Assembly: GCA_963824085.1 (NCBI GenBank)
Contig: CAWGNT010000014.1
Coordinates: forward strand, 186,001-250,000
Reading direction: 5' to 3'
Length of the DNA: 64,000 bases
From: JARRNE01 sp963824085
Lineage (GTDB): Bacteria; Pseudomonadota; Gammaproteobacteria; Chromatiales; Chromatiaceae
Numbering within the stretch: position 1 is the first letter of the stretch; every line of letters begins with the position of its first letter. Of this stretch, positions 51,509-61,062 are shown one piece after another. A program made the translations under genes and the position numbers. A model generated the notes under the pieces. The model made no database searches. It worked only from the letters and a program-made list of their open reading frames with translations, and had not been told where the DNA came from.

Positions 51509-52682
51509 GGGCCTTGGAGCGCTCGGCAGAGCTTGAGCGACCGCCGTCTGCGTGCTCCCTGGCGATCAGATCGGCAATGCGCCGGCGCGAGCGGGCGCGC
51601 TGCGCGAGCAGCCGGTTCTCGCCCTGCTCATCCAGCCACTGGAGAAAGCGCTGGACGTGGTGCCGCGTAGTGGTTTCGTCACGGCAATTGGCGATGAAGA
51701 CCATCTGGATCTTTTGAACGTCGTCCGCCACGTAGACACCGAAGGGGGCCGACACGACCACCGCGTCCGGGAACCCGAGCTGGCGCAGCGCCTGTGCCTC
51801 TGTCACCCCCTTCTGACAGGCGATCAGATGGACCGGACCGGCGGTGCCCTTGGGTAGCCGGGCGCAAATCTCGTGGTCCTTCAGAAAGGGCTGCCCGACC
51901 AGCTCCCGCGCCGCCGACGTGCTCATGGCGGCGGGGATGCAGTCGCAGACGAAGGCTACGGTCTCGCCGAAGACAGGGATGGCGACGGTGGTGGTCGCCC
52001 CGCGGCTCTTCCGACTACGTGAACGCTCCCTCAGGTAGGCAACGACCGTATCCGTCGTGACCTTGCGGCGTGCCTGGTAGTCGAGCCGAGTCCACTCCAG
52101 CGCCTCCCCGGCGTAATAGCTCCCGCGCGATCCCGCACCAACCCCGGCTCGGGCCAAATCGAGCAGTGCCGCAACGGCCGCCTCCCGGGCGCGCTCGATG
52201 GCCTCTTCGCCGGTCTTCACCTGGGCTCCCAGTACGCCCTGGCGCTGGAAGTACACCTGAAAACGCGCGTCGGGCGAGCCAGGCTCCGCCGGGATCTCCG
52301 GAAACTGGATACTGCGCACCTTGCCCGGCGTCTTGTTGTAGGCGGCCTCGAATTCCGCGTGGCAGATCCCGACGTTGTCCCCCAGGCGTTCGCTCGTTCC
52401 CGGCCAGCCCGCGTTGCCGTTGTAGAGGACGAGGAAGATGTCTGCCCTGCGGGCCTTGCCGATACAGGTGTCCCAGGAGTTCTGATCGCCGGGACTTACC
52501 GCCTCGTCCTCGTGGATCCAGACCCGGAAGACCTGCTCATCGCCGAGCTTGATCGCCTCCAGCGCGGACTTCATGGCTCGCCGGACTTCGGTCATGGGCT
52601 GCGGCCGGCCGCCAAAGTCGACCTCGTCGGAACAGCGGCTTGAGATCATCAGGGTCAGGGGCTCGATTGCGAAGAAGGCCAC
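51504..52682 (-). CDS. DUF4062-like/TIR-like protein of the conflict island
   Basis: 392 residues from a GTG or nearby start at about 52682. The N terminus (FFAIEPLTLMISSRCSDEVD; MTEVRRAMKSALEAI; FRVWIHEDEAVSPGDQNSWD; ADIFLVLYNGNAGW) has the ISS... and cysteine/charge pattern of DUF4062 or divergent TIR folds, which sit in predicted sensors or effectors. The middle and C terminus (FGETVAFVCDCIPAAMSTSA; VHLIACQKGVTEAQALRQLG; VADDVQKIQMVFIANCRDET) are unassigned. The stop codon is contributed by an adjacent REP element, so the native C terminus may be shortened. No frameshift. Confidence 0.55.
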   Translation of the reverse strand: MAFFAIEPLTLMISSRCSDEVDFGGRPQPMTEVRRAMKSALEAIKLGDEQVFRVWIHEDEAVSPGDQNSWDTCIGKARRADIFLVLYNGNAGWPGTSERLGDNVGICHAEFEAAYNKTPGKVRSIQFPEIPAEPGSPDARFQVYFQRQGVLGAQVKTGEEAIERAREAAVAALLDLARAGVGAGSRGSYYAGEALEWTRLDYQARRKVTTDTVVAYLRERSRSRKSRGATTTVAIPVFGETVAFVCDCIPAAMSTSAARELVGQPFLKDHEICARLPKGTAGPVHLIACQKGVTEAQALRQLGFPDAVVVSAPFGVYVADDVQKIQMVFIANCRDETTTRHHVQRFLQWLDEQGENRLLAQRARSRRRIADLIAREHADGGRSSSAERSKAR

Positions 52683-52834
52683 GCGACTCGTTCCTCTTGT
52701 AAACCTATCGTCGAGGCTAGCAGCATTCTCGCTATACTTCCCCGTCCGTGCGTAGCCGACCCGACTGCTGGGTGCGCGTTAGGCTTAATGGTCCCGCGCC
52801 TCACCGCCGGCCATCGATGTGGGAGACTCGCAGC

Positions 52835-53314
52835 ATGTCTTTATCCGTTGAGGACGTTCAAAAAGGGCTGGCGCCGTTCCCGTGGGCCGCGCGAGTCCCC
52901 GCGGGGGCGCGGGAGCTAACGATCACAGATGCAGACAAGAAGGCGGCGTGGGAGCTATACGTCGAGCTGGTTACCCGAGTCGCCACTCAGCCGCTGGGTG
53001 ACGAGGATGGCGTGGAGGCCACAGCGCTTGAGAGCATCGCGAGCCTGTTCCCACTCGTCCGCAAACTCATGCGGCAGTCAGGACCGGGCGCGGCGGCCTT
53101 CTCGGCCCTGACCATCACACTTCTCAACTATCGGGTCAGGCCTTTCACCGCGGCCTGGCACAAGAGGTCGGCGGACGGCCGCCTGAGCGACCCCGCAATT
53201 TCGGGCCGCTTCCGCGACGAGCTACGCGCGCTACAGCAGGATCTGCGGGCCGTCGCCGATGTCCTTGCCGACCTGATCCAGGTCCCCCGGCTCTCCGACT
53301 ACTCTGCCCCTTGA
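52835..53314 (+). CDS. Small helical protein paired with the patatin gene
   Basis: 159 residues from the ATG at 52835 with a GGGAG site upstream. All-helical: ITDADKKAAWELYVELVTRV, ATALESIASLFPLVRKLMRQ, FSALTITLLNYRVRPFTAAW and RDELRALQQDLRAVADVLAD. Unrecognised. It ends 34 bases before the patatin gene on the same strand, so it is probably a partner or regulator in a two-gene unit. Confidence 0.65.
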   Translation: MSLSVEDVQKGLAPFPWAARVPAGARELTITDADKKAAWELYVELVTRVATQPLGDEDGVEATALESIASLFPLVRKLMRQSGPGAAAFSALTITLLNYRVRPFTAAWHKRSADGRLSDPAISGRFRDELRALQQDLRAVADVLADLIQVPRLSDYSAP

Positions 53315-53348
53315 TGGGGATCGACGTTCGCTTCTGGGGAATCTGACC

Positions 53349-55496
53349 ATGACGGAAGCCTCCGGAGACAAGGTGAGCACAGGGCCTTTCGACGGGAACG
53401 AGGTCCTCAAGCGGGAACACATGACGGTTGCCGCGCGGCGAAGCGGGTCTCGCGAGGCGTTTCTTCGGCCGAGCCCACCCTGCTACGTAAAGTCCGTCGA
53501 CCACGCGCTAAAGGCGCGCGACCAGGAGCTCAAGGCGTACTTTGATGCGGTAGACGCGCAGGGCGCCCTGGCGGTCCCGAACGGGCTGGCGGGTCTCGCC
53601 CTTTCGGGGGGTGGCGTTCGCTCCGCCACCTTCAATCTCGGAGTGCTACAGCGACTTCACGAGCTTGGGATCCTGCAGAAGCTCGATTACCTCTCCACCG
53701 TCTCCGGCGGCGGATACATCGGCTGCTCGTTGACCGCCTACGTGGCGGCGGCGCAAAAGGACGCCTTCCCGTACTCCGGACATGACGAAACCGAACAACG
53801 GGAGGGTCTTGTCCTCCGGCATCTTAGGCGGTTCAGCAGCTATCTGGTCGCTCGCGGCTGGCTGGACGCGCTCGCTGCCGCCTTCACCGCCCTGGGCGGA
53901 ACCCTTGCAAACCTACTGATCCTGCTTCCCTACCTGCTCGCCTTGGCGGTGCTGGCCGTCATTCAGCTGCGCCTGCTGGGCTGGCCTGCGTCGATCGCAG
54001 TGGCGGTGGTCCTTGTGGGCGGTGCCCTGTTAACGGCCTTCAGCTATGCGATTGCACAGGCGCGCCCTGAGGCGACGGCGCAGACTTGGGGTGACCGCGA
54101 GACCTTCGGCCGCAGGATGGCCGTGATCGGGGGCATAGTGCTCGTGGGCGCGGTCTGGATTATCCAGCCCGTCTTGTTGAGCCTGATCGCCGAGGGGCTC
54201 GGGAAGGCCGACTGGCATAAGGCGGCGGCCGCGATCACCGGCGGCGGACTTATCGCAGGCGTTCTGTCGGTCAGCCGCGTCGTCCTCACCTCGCCAATCC
54301 TACGCCGGCCGGTGCTGGCGGCACTCCTGGTTCTGGTAATGCTCGCGCTGCTGTGGGTGCTATTCGCGACGCTTGGAATCACGCTGCTGCGCATCCAGCG
54401 CGACATCGGGACAGCAAAGACAGCTGGCCTTGGGTTGGCCGCATCTGCCGTGCTGGTTGCTCTCGGGCGGTTTCTTCCGACCAACTGCGGGTCGCTGCAC
54501 GGCTTCTACCGCGACCGGTTGAGCAAAGCTTACTTCTTCAAGCCTCCCACACCCAACGCCCGTTCTTTGCAGCAATACGACGACTGCCAGCTGTCCGGTG
54601 TCGACGTCGAGCACACACCCTATCTCCTGGTGAACGCCTGTCTCAACATCAGCGACACGCCAAGCCGCAGCGAAGACCTGACGAAGGAGTACATGCGTCC
54701 GGGCCGCCGCGGTGGATTCTTCCTGTTCTCCCGAGAAGCCGTTGGAAACGATGCGCTTGGTTACGTCCCCGCATTGAAGTTCCAGGAAGACAACGGCCTT
54801 CGCGGCTCCCTCGCCACCGCCATGGCCATCTCCGGCGCGGCGTTCGGTGCGAACATGGGCTACAAGACGAACCCGGCCGCGGTCCTCCTGCTCACCCTGC
54901 TGAACGTGAGGACCGCGTGCTGGGTCAAGTTTCCCGCGGGTGGAGCCTCGTCACCACCTCTTCAGCGGCTGCTGGGAGACTACGCCTATCTGACCCTTTG
55001 TCGGGAGGCAGTATCGCGGTTCGACAACAGCTCCGGAAGCCTGCTGCTGACTGACGGTGGCCACGTGGACAACCTGGGCCTCTATCAGCTCCTCAAGCGG
55101 CGCTGCTCGCTCATCATCGCGAGCGATGCGGAGGCAGACCCGGACTACGCTTTCGAGGGCCTAGCCGCAGCGGTGCGGCTGGCGAAGATCGATCTCAACG
55201 TGACCGTCGAGATCGAGTACTCCCACCTGGCAGCCATCCGCGCTCGGAAACGACACTTCGCGGTCGGACAGATCCAGTATTCGGACGCGCCGGCCGGGAC
55301 GCTCATCTACCTCAAGTCCTCCCTCACCAACGAGGCCCTGCGGGACGTCTCGCTCCTCTACTATCACCGCTCGAACCCAGCATTTCCGCATGAAACGACC
55401 GCGGACCAGTTCTTCTCCGAGCAGCAGTTCGAGGCTTACCGCAGTCTCGGCTACTGCGTCTGCGCCAGAACCTTCGAGGGTCGGGCGACCGGCTAG
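53349..55496 (+). CDS. Patatin-like phospholipase with a central membrane region
   Basis: 715 residues, intact. Catalytic half 1: oxyanion motif LALSGGGVRSATFNLGVLQR (about 83-102) and the nucleophile in YLSTVSGGGYIG (Ser119; SGGG variant of GXSXG). Four to six transmembrane helices at about 175-360 are inserted into the lipase domain. Catalytic half 2 has SGSLLLTDGGHVDNLGLYQL with the dyad Asp569 in DGG, and a C-terminal part (LIYLKSSLTNEALRDVSLLY). Predicted membrane phospholipase A-type effector; its location beside TIR/STAND genes fits a membrane-damaging defence effector. Confidence 0.88.
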   Translation: MTEASGDKVSTGPFDGNEVLKREHMTVAARRSGSREAFLRPSPPCYVKSVDHALKARDQELKAYFDAVDAQGALAVPNGLAGLALSGGGVRSATFNLGVLQRLHELGILQKLDYLSTVSGGGYIGCSLTAYVAAAQKDAFPYSGHDETEQREGLVLRHLRRFSSYLVARGWLDALAAAFTALGGTLANLLILLPYLLALAVLAVIQLRLLGWPASIAVAVVLVGGALLTAFSYAIAQARPEATAQTWGDRETFGRRMAVIGGIVLVGAVWIIQPVLLSLIAEGLGKADWHKAAAAITGGGLIAGVLSVSRVVLTSPILRRPVLAALLVLVMLALLWVLFATLGITLLRIQRDIGTAKTAGLGLAASAVLVALGRFLPTNCGSLHGFYRDRLSKAYFFKPPTPNARSLQQYDDCQLSGVDVEHTPYLLVNACLNISDTPSRSEDLTKEYMRPGRRGGFFLFSREAVGNDALGYVPALKFQEDNGLRGSLATAMAISGAAFGANMGYKTNPAAVLLLTLLNVRTACWVKFPAGGASSPPLQRLLGDYAYLTLCREAVSRFDNSSGSLLLTDGGHVDNLGLYQLLKRRCSLIIASDAEADPDYAFEGLAAAVRLAKIDLNVTVEIEYSHLAAIRARKRHFAVGQIQYSDAPAGTLIYLKSSLTNEALRDVSLLYYHRSNPAFPHETTADQFFSEQQFEAYRSLGYCVCARTFEGRATG

Positions 55497-56159
55497 CCAG
55501 CTGAACCTAGACCAACGAACCGAGGCGTCGAAGCCGCCGGTGGTATTCCACTCGCCCCCTTTGATCCCCGAATGCCCTTTTGGCGCCGCCGCCGCTAGCG
55601 CCAATTCCTGGCTCGGCATCCGGTCAGGCTCTTGGGCCAGGACGAGGCCGCGCGAGAGCCGCACCTGCCGGCTATAGACAGCCGTCTCAGCGCCGGTCCC
55701 CCAGCCGGATAGGAAGGCCAGCTCAACCCCCGTCAGAGACTACTTGATCGGCTCCAGGGCGGCCTGCCGGGCCCGTCCACTGGGCCCAAAATCTTGTCCC
55801 AAAGCTCGGCTAGGACAGAAGATCCAACCCCATGAGGGTCGGAGCGGCGGGGAACGCTACCACCGACTGTAAGTTCAAGTGAGGACGTCTGCGCAGGTGC
55901 TAGGCGGTGGCTGGCCGGTGCAGCGGGGAAGAATCGGTCGTCGAGAGGGCGGGCGCGCAGGGACTTGCGCCCGGCCTGCAGAGAGCCGACGGGCCATTCC
56001 AATGCTCCTCTGGTTGAACACGTACCCGTGCTCCCAGTGCGCCAGCGCGTCCCAGTCCAGAAGGGAATCAAGTCCGTGTCCCACATGGGCGGTCGCGCGC
56101 CGGTGTGACCCGGGCGGTTGCGGCGATTAGCTGATGTCGGGGAGCATGGTCGCACCTGA
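55497..56159. other. Intergenic, nothing recognised
   Basis: About 660 bases between the patatin gene and the IS. Open frames have no domain. The right part may contain the left end of the IS element, but no clean terminal inverted repeat was found. Confidence 0.4.
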
Positions 56160-57113
56160 TTACCAATGAGCCTCAGCCAACTTGAGCAGCCGGTAGGGCA
56201 TGGGCGGCGTGTGTGCGGCGGCATAGCCCAGGCGCGGCAGCATCGCGGCGAGGTCGAAGCGGCGGTTGAAACGGTAGCAGAACTCGGCCAGGTAGCGCGG
56301 CAGATGCTGGGGGCTGACCTTGTGGTAGGTGCCGTGCAGGGCGTTCTTGACGTTGCCGAGGATGGTGTTGAGCCAGCGGAAGTCCTCCAGCTCGACGCTG
56401 GCCGCGCCGCCGCCGGTGACCACTGGCTGGTGCTCGACGCCGGCGGCAGCGACGCCGCGGAAGCAGGCGAGGCCGTCGCTGACGACGATGCTGTCGGGGT
56501 GGATGAACTTCTGCGTCCAGGCGGCCAGCTCGCGCTTGCGGAAGCCCGCGACGACGTCCATGCGCAAGGCCAGCGGGCGGCCGTCGATCGGCTCTTGGCC
56601 AGCGCGGCGAGGAAGGGGGTCTTGTTGGGCGAGCCGCGCCCGGGCGTTTGCCCGTGGCACTCCCCGCCCCAGTACACGTCGTCGATCTCGATGACGCCGG
56701 TCAGTTGCCGATCGGCATCGCGCTCGAGCATGATCTGCAGGAGCTTGTGCTTGACGCTCCAGGCGGTGGCGTAGGACACCCCGAGCTGGCGCTTGAGCTC
56801 CAGCGCGGAGATGGCGTTCTTCTGCTGGGTAAGCAGGTACAGGGCGAGAAACCAGGTGGTCAGCGGCAGCTTGCTGTAGGCGAACACCGTGCCGGCGGTC
56901 AGCGAGGTCTGATGCCGGCAGTGCTTGCACTGCAGCAGGCCGCGCGTCTGGATGGTGGTGTAGCCCTCGGCATGCCCGCACTCGGGACAGACGAAACCCG
57001 AGCGGCCAGCGCCACTTGAACAGCGTCTCGGCGCACTGCGCCTCGCTGCCGTAGGCGGCAAAAAACTCAGGCAGGCTCAGCCCCTTTTGAAATTGCACGC
57101 GGTTCTTGGCCAT
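56160..57113 (-). mobile_element. IS1595-family (ISXO2-like) transposase, frameshifted
   Basis: From the ATG at 57111-57113: MAKNRVQFQKGLSLPEFFAA then YGSEAQCAETLFKWRWP. A slip near 57005 continues GFVCPECGHAEG and LLQCKHCRHQTSLTAGTVFA (zinc ribbon of the ISXO2 family), KLPLTTWFLALYLLTQQKNA, VIEIDDVYWGGECHGQTPGR (first Asp). A second slip near 56590 continues PDSIVVSDGLACFRG (second Asp) and GTYHKVSPQHLPRYLAEFCY then RFNRRFDL, the DDxN/K transposase core. One complete IS transposase with two one-base indels. Ends not delimited. Confidence 0.85.
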
Positions 57114-57761
57114 CGCTCGGCTCCGCGATGGGTGGACACGCTGCCAGTGTGCGCCCGCCGGGGGCTCAAACCGTGAGCCTGCTGAGTCTCGTGGGTAATC
57201 AAGTCGTCCCAAGGGGGGGTGCCATCCTGCGCTAGTCCGCAATCGGTAACATTGCCGTCCGTCAGAAGTAGGCCCCGAGCGCCAGCTGTGAGTCGTCTGC
57301 TGCGTGGCTCGCCCCAGCGCCCCTGAATGCTCCGAACGGGCGCAAACGGCCATTAGCCGCCTTTGAGGGCCCCCAACCCGGCTACGTGGTCTATGCTTTT
57401 TTTGCGGATCGCGCCAGACTGCATCGCTCGTCGGCAACCGGCCATTAACAGCCCCTCAATGTCCCCGCGAGAACAACCGCTCCTAAGCCGAACGCTCTAT
57501 AACGCGGCGTTGGGCGGGCTGTGAGCGCAGCCGCTCTGAGTTGCGTTAGCCTTCGCGTTCGTCCAGATTGTGGGCACCTAAACCGCATCCCAGTGCCACA
57601 AGAAAACGTCGCCTGCCGTGCACTTGTTTGCTCCAACAAACGTGACGCGCGCCCACAGGTTGAAACAACCACTATTGACCCAGACTGCGTAAGTGGAGAA
57701 CGAAACACACTCGCCATGTTCTTGATAGCCTGGAAAAACCTGCTGCCGGAGGGGAACGCAC
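57114..57761. other. Intergenic, nothing recognised
   Basis: About 650 bases between the IS and the TIR-GGDEF-EAL gene. Base composition drops toward the right. The promoter of the next gene must lie here. No repeat or RNA recognised. Confidence 0.4.
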
Positions 57762-59531
57762 TTGTACCATCTTTTTATTAGTTATGCAGGAAGTGATCGA
57801 AAGTGGGTTGGCAGGCTGGCTCAAGCGCTCCGCACCGTGCGGCCAGATTGGACAATATGGTGGGACCGGGATATCAAGGGCGGACAGAGCATCGACAGCG
57901 CAATAGACGCCGCCTTGACAGAGGCTCAATGCGTGCTCGTTGTGTGGTCGAGAAAATCAATCGATAGCCGCTGGGTCCGAGATGAAGCAGATGATGCACT
58001 CCGTAATGACAAACTACTTCCCGTTCTTATGGAACGCGAGATTCGGCAGCCATGGGGATTTCGCCGGATAAACGCCGTCGATATGACTAACTGGGATGGC
58101 ACAGCGGACGCTGCCGTATTCCAAGAACTCCTTTTCCACATCGGGTCTCGACTTGCGATCACTACGAATGCGACACGAGAGGAACTGAAAGCAGATGTTG
58201 CGCTTGATGAGCTTACAGGAATCCCTAATCGAAAACTGTTCGAAGATCGCCTCCGCCAAGCTCTCGCTCGAGCGCAAAGGGCTAGACGCGCAGGTAATAA
58301 ACTTGCCGTGATGTTTCTTGACTTAGATGGTTTCAAGCAAGTAAATGACACTCTGGGGCATTCGGCAGGCGACGACTTGCTTCGCAAAACTGCCGAGCGG
58401 ATAAAGAGTTGCGTTCGCAAAACTGACACCGTCTTTCGCCTTGGCGGCGACGAGTTCACGGTAATTCTGGAAGATATCGACGGCGCAGAAACCGCCGCCA
58501 CCAAAGCCGAAGAGATTGCAAGAAAAATTAAAGACAACTTCCAACTGCGTAAGGGAGTCGCGAACGTGACTGCGAGCATCGGAATCGCTATCTATCCTGC
58601 TGACGGAGAATCCAAAGAGGAACTCCTGCAGGCGGCAGACCAAGCTATGTACAGCGCAAAACAAGGGAAACGCGACTACCAACTCTTTAACCCGTCTATT
58701 CGAGCGGAGGTTGCTCAACGGTTGACTTGGGAAAGCGATTTGAGACAGGCGCTGGAGCGAAACGAGTACGTTGTTTTTTATCAACCAATATTCAATCTGT
58801 CGGGCGACGTTTATAACACAAACGAGCGCATTGTTGGGATAGAAGCACTGATTCGGTGGGTGCATTCGCAGGAAAGGTTGGTGCTACCGGCCAAGTTTAT
58901 TCCATTCTTGGAAAAGAAGCGCCTTATAGCACCTGTTGGTGAATGGATATTGCGTACCGCATGCAGACAAAACAAGCGGTGGCAAGACGACGGACTTCCT
59001 ATGGTTCCGATCTCCGTCAACATTTCACCAGTCCAGATCATGAATCGAGATTTTGCGCAGGTTGTTAATAACGCGCTGTCAGATGCCCATCTTCAGCCCA
59101 ATTTCCTACAGTTAGAGATTCGTGCGGATGCACTGTTGGTGGTAAATTGCGACGAGGCCCGTTACGCAATAAATGTTTTAAAAGAAATGGGCGTGCATAT
59201 TGCCCTGGATAGATTCGGAACAGGATGCTCGCCGCTGTCGAACCTAGAGGATTTTCCGATTGACACAATCAAGTTTAAGTGGCCCACGGTCAATAGGGGC
59301 TCCCGTTCTGACAATAGACGACGGGCGGCCATCACATACTCTATCGTCCAATTAGCGCACGGGCTAAAAGCGGAATGTGTAGCAGTTGGTGTAGAGAGCA
59401 AGGAAGGCCTTTATTTGCTGAATGCGTTAGGCATAGAACAGGTACAGGGCGAGTTATTCGTCGCGCCGTTATCCGACGATGATTTTAAGAGGAATTGGCA
59501 GGGGCGAATTGATAAAAGCCAGAACTGCTAA
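57762..59531 (+). CDS. TIR-GGDEF-EAL fusion with a degenerate EAL domain
   Basis: 589 residues, intact. TIR at about 1-135 (MYHLFISYAGSDRKWVGRLA; candidate Glu75 in SRWVRDEADDAL). GGDEF at about 145-310 with LDELTGIPNRKLFEDRL, FLDLDGFKQVNDTLGHSAGD, intact active site RLGGDEF (228-232) and intact I-site RKTD (219-222). EAL at about 320-575: EAL itself present (GIEALIRW) and SVNISPVQ kept, but DDFGTG is DRFGTG, the KID aspartate is lost (KFKW) and EGVE is GVES. So diguanylate cyclase activity is plausible, phosphodiesterase activity is not, and EAL may be a c-di-GMP or GTP sensor. Visibly lower GC than its neighbours, suggesting transfer. Confidence 0.88.
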   Translation: MYHLFISYAGSDRKWVGRLAQALRTVRPDWTIWWDRDIKGGQSIDSAIDAALTEAQCVLVVWSRKSIDSRWVRDEADDALRNDKLLPVLMEREIRQPWGFRRINAVDMTNWDGTADAAVFQELLFHIGSRLAITTNATREELKADVALDELTGIPNRKLFEDRLRQALARAQRARRAGNKLAVMFLDLDGFKQVNDTLGHSAGDDLLRKTAERIKSCVRKTDTVFRLGGDEFTVILEDIDGAETAATKAEEIARKIKDNFQLRKGVANVTASIGIAIYPADGESKEELLQAADQAMYSAKQGKRDYQLFNPSIRAEVAQRLTWESDLRQALERNEYVVFYQPIFNLSGDVYNTNERIVGIEALIRWVHSQERLVLPAKFIPFLEKKRLIAPVGEWILRTACRQNKRWQDDGLPMVPISVNISPVQIMNRDFAQVVNNALSDAHLQPNFLQLEIRADALLVVNCDEARYAINVLKEMGVHIALDRFGTGCSPLSNLEDFPIDTIKFKWPTVNRGSRSDNRRRAAITYSIVQLAHGLKAECVAVGVESKEGLYLLNALGIEQVQGELFVAPLSDDDFKRNWQGRIDKSQNC

Positions 59532-59730
59532 GCGCTAAGCGCCTGCATAGAATCGAAAGATACGGTTTTTTCCCTTCGACGGAAGCGGATGCGACACGAA
59601 AGCAGACTTTTCGTGCTTCGGAGTGTCGCGGCGCTCAGTGTGCGTTGCGGGACTCCCAGTCGCCATAATACCTTCGCGCTCGCGGCAATCTGTTAACGCC
59701 CCGGTTCGCCCCGCTCCTCCAGCGAGCCCT

Positions 59731-60092
59731 GAGGCGATCTGCGAGGCAGCCCAACGCCCCAACATGCGCTTTGTTTCCGTGAAAAGCCTCGAGCAGCAGA
59801 ACATCCAGGCATTCCGTCGCATGTGCAGTCTGGTGGTGGAACGGCGCACAGCTCAGGTCAACGAGATCCGTGGACTGCTGCTCGAGTACGGCATTGAGAT
59901 CCCGAAGGGACGTGCGGCGGTGAGCCGGCGGCTGCCCGAGATCATGGAGGACGCCGAGAACGGACTTGGCGCGCGGTTGCGGGCGGAGCTGAGCGAGCTG
60001 GCCGAGGAGCTACGCGATCTGTGATAAGCGCGTCCGGCATTATGATGCGCAGCTGCAGGCGATTGCCCAGAGCAATCCCCGCGCGCAAGCCG
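59731..60092 (+). pseudogene. IS110-family transposase fragment
   Basis: Reads EAICEAAQRPNMRFVSVKSL, then NEIRGLLLEYGIEIPKGRAA and EIMEDAENGLGARLRAELSE, the internal segment between the DEDD and Tnp_20 domains of IS110 transposases. After a stop at 60022 the match continues in another frame (DKRVRHYDAQLQAIAQSNPR). Both catalytic domains are missing. A decayed remnant marking the right edge of the island. Confidence 0.8.
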
Positions 60093-60154
60093 GTGAGCCG
60101 GGCGCCAAGAGGTCGCCGCGCCGGGGAGGCGTACCCCGCGGCGCACGGCCCGTG

Positions 60155-60955
60155 CTATCCCCCCATCAAGACCGTTTGCAGGTACGTGGCAACCGACTCG
60201 TCCTGGTTGGAGCCGATGACTTCCAGGCCTGGCAGCGCTTCCCGCAGGCCCGGATCGGCGTTAGCCATCAGCACGCCCTTGCCCGCGTAGCGCAGCATCT
60301 CCAGGTCGTTGCGCCCGTCGCCGAAGGCGATGACGTCCTGCGGCGCGAAGCCGAGCCGCTCGACCACACCTTCGAGGGCGCTGCCTTTCGAGACGCCTTT
60401 CGCCATGACCTCCAGCACGACCGGCAGGGAGTAGGTCGTCGTGAGATGGTTGCCGTGGCGTTCCGTGATCGCCCGCTCGAGCGTTCTCAGGTGATCGGGG
60501 TCGCGGCAGTAGTAGAAGACCTTCAACACCGGGACGTCGTCGAGCCCGGCGAAGTCGACGATCCGATACGCAAAACCCGAATCCTGGTGGTACCGGAGCA
60601 GGGTCGGCTCGGGTGCCTCGACGAGCCAGTCGTCGGGCCGGTACACATTGGTGTGGACCCTGTCGAAGGTCGGGTCGCGGAGCAAGAAGTCGAGGCACGC
60701 GGGGTCGATCGCGTGGCAATGCACCAGCTGGGCCTCGCGGTCGTGTACCGCAGCTCCGTTGCTCGAGATTAGGCAGCCGCGGCTGCCGAGCTGCTCGGAG
60801 AGGCTGCGGACGTCCTGATAGTGGCGCCCGGAGGCGAGCATGATCTCGACACCCTGCCTCCGCAGCCGGCCCAACACCCCACGGGTGTACTCTCCGAGCC
60901 GATGATCGGCGGTCAGCAGGGTCCCGTCGAGATCCGTAACGACCAGCTTGTACAT
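60155..60955 (-). CDS. Cof-type HAD-superfamily phosphatase (HAD-IIB)
   Basis: 266 residues. Motif I MYKLVVTDLDGTLLTADHRL, motif II IMLASGRHYQDV, cap region (RVHTNVYRPDDWLVEAPEPT), Lys motif VMAKGVSKGSALEGVVERLG and motif IV VIAFGDGRNDLEML, with MANADPGLREA. Cof-like enzymes dephosphorylate sugar or cofactor phosphates; beside ptsG a sugar-phosphate substrate is plausible. Same strand and 107 bases downstream of ptsG. Confidence 0.92.
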   Translation of the reverse strand: MYKLVVTDLDGTLLTADHRLGEYTRGVLGRLRRQGVEIMLASGRHYQDVRSLSEQLGSRGCLISSNGAAVHDREAQLVHCHAIDPACLDFLLRDPTFDRVHTNVYRPDDWLVEAPEPTLLRYHQDSGFAYRIVDFAGLDDVPVLKVFYYCRDPDHLRTLERAITERHGNHLTTTYSLPVVLEVMAKGVSKGSALEGVVERLGFAPQDVIAFGDGRNDLEMLRYAGKGVLMANADPGLREALPGLEVIGSNQDESVATYLQTVLMGG

Positions 60956-61062
60956 CGGAGCCTCGTGCCGGAGGCGACGTTTGCCGTCTCCGGTAGCGTT
61001 TGAGCCCGACCCCGGCCCTTCACGCGTCCGTCATCGTCCACTCCCGACGCCCGGGGGACGCG

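Noticed and set aside
55497..57761. Terminal inverted repeats and target duplication of the IS1595 element
   Set aside because: No convincing matching ends found by eye on the two sides.
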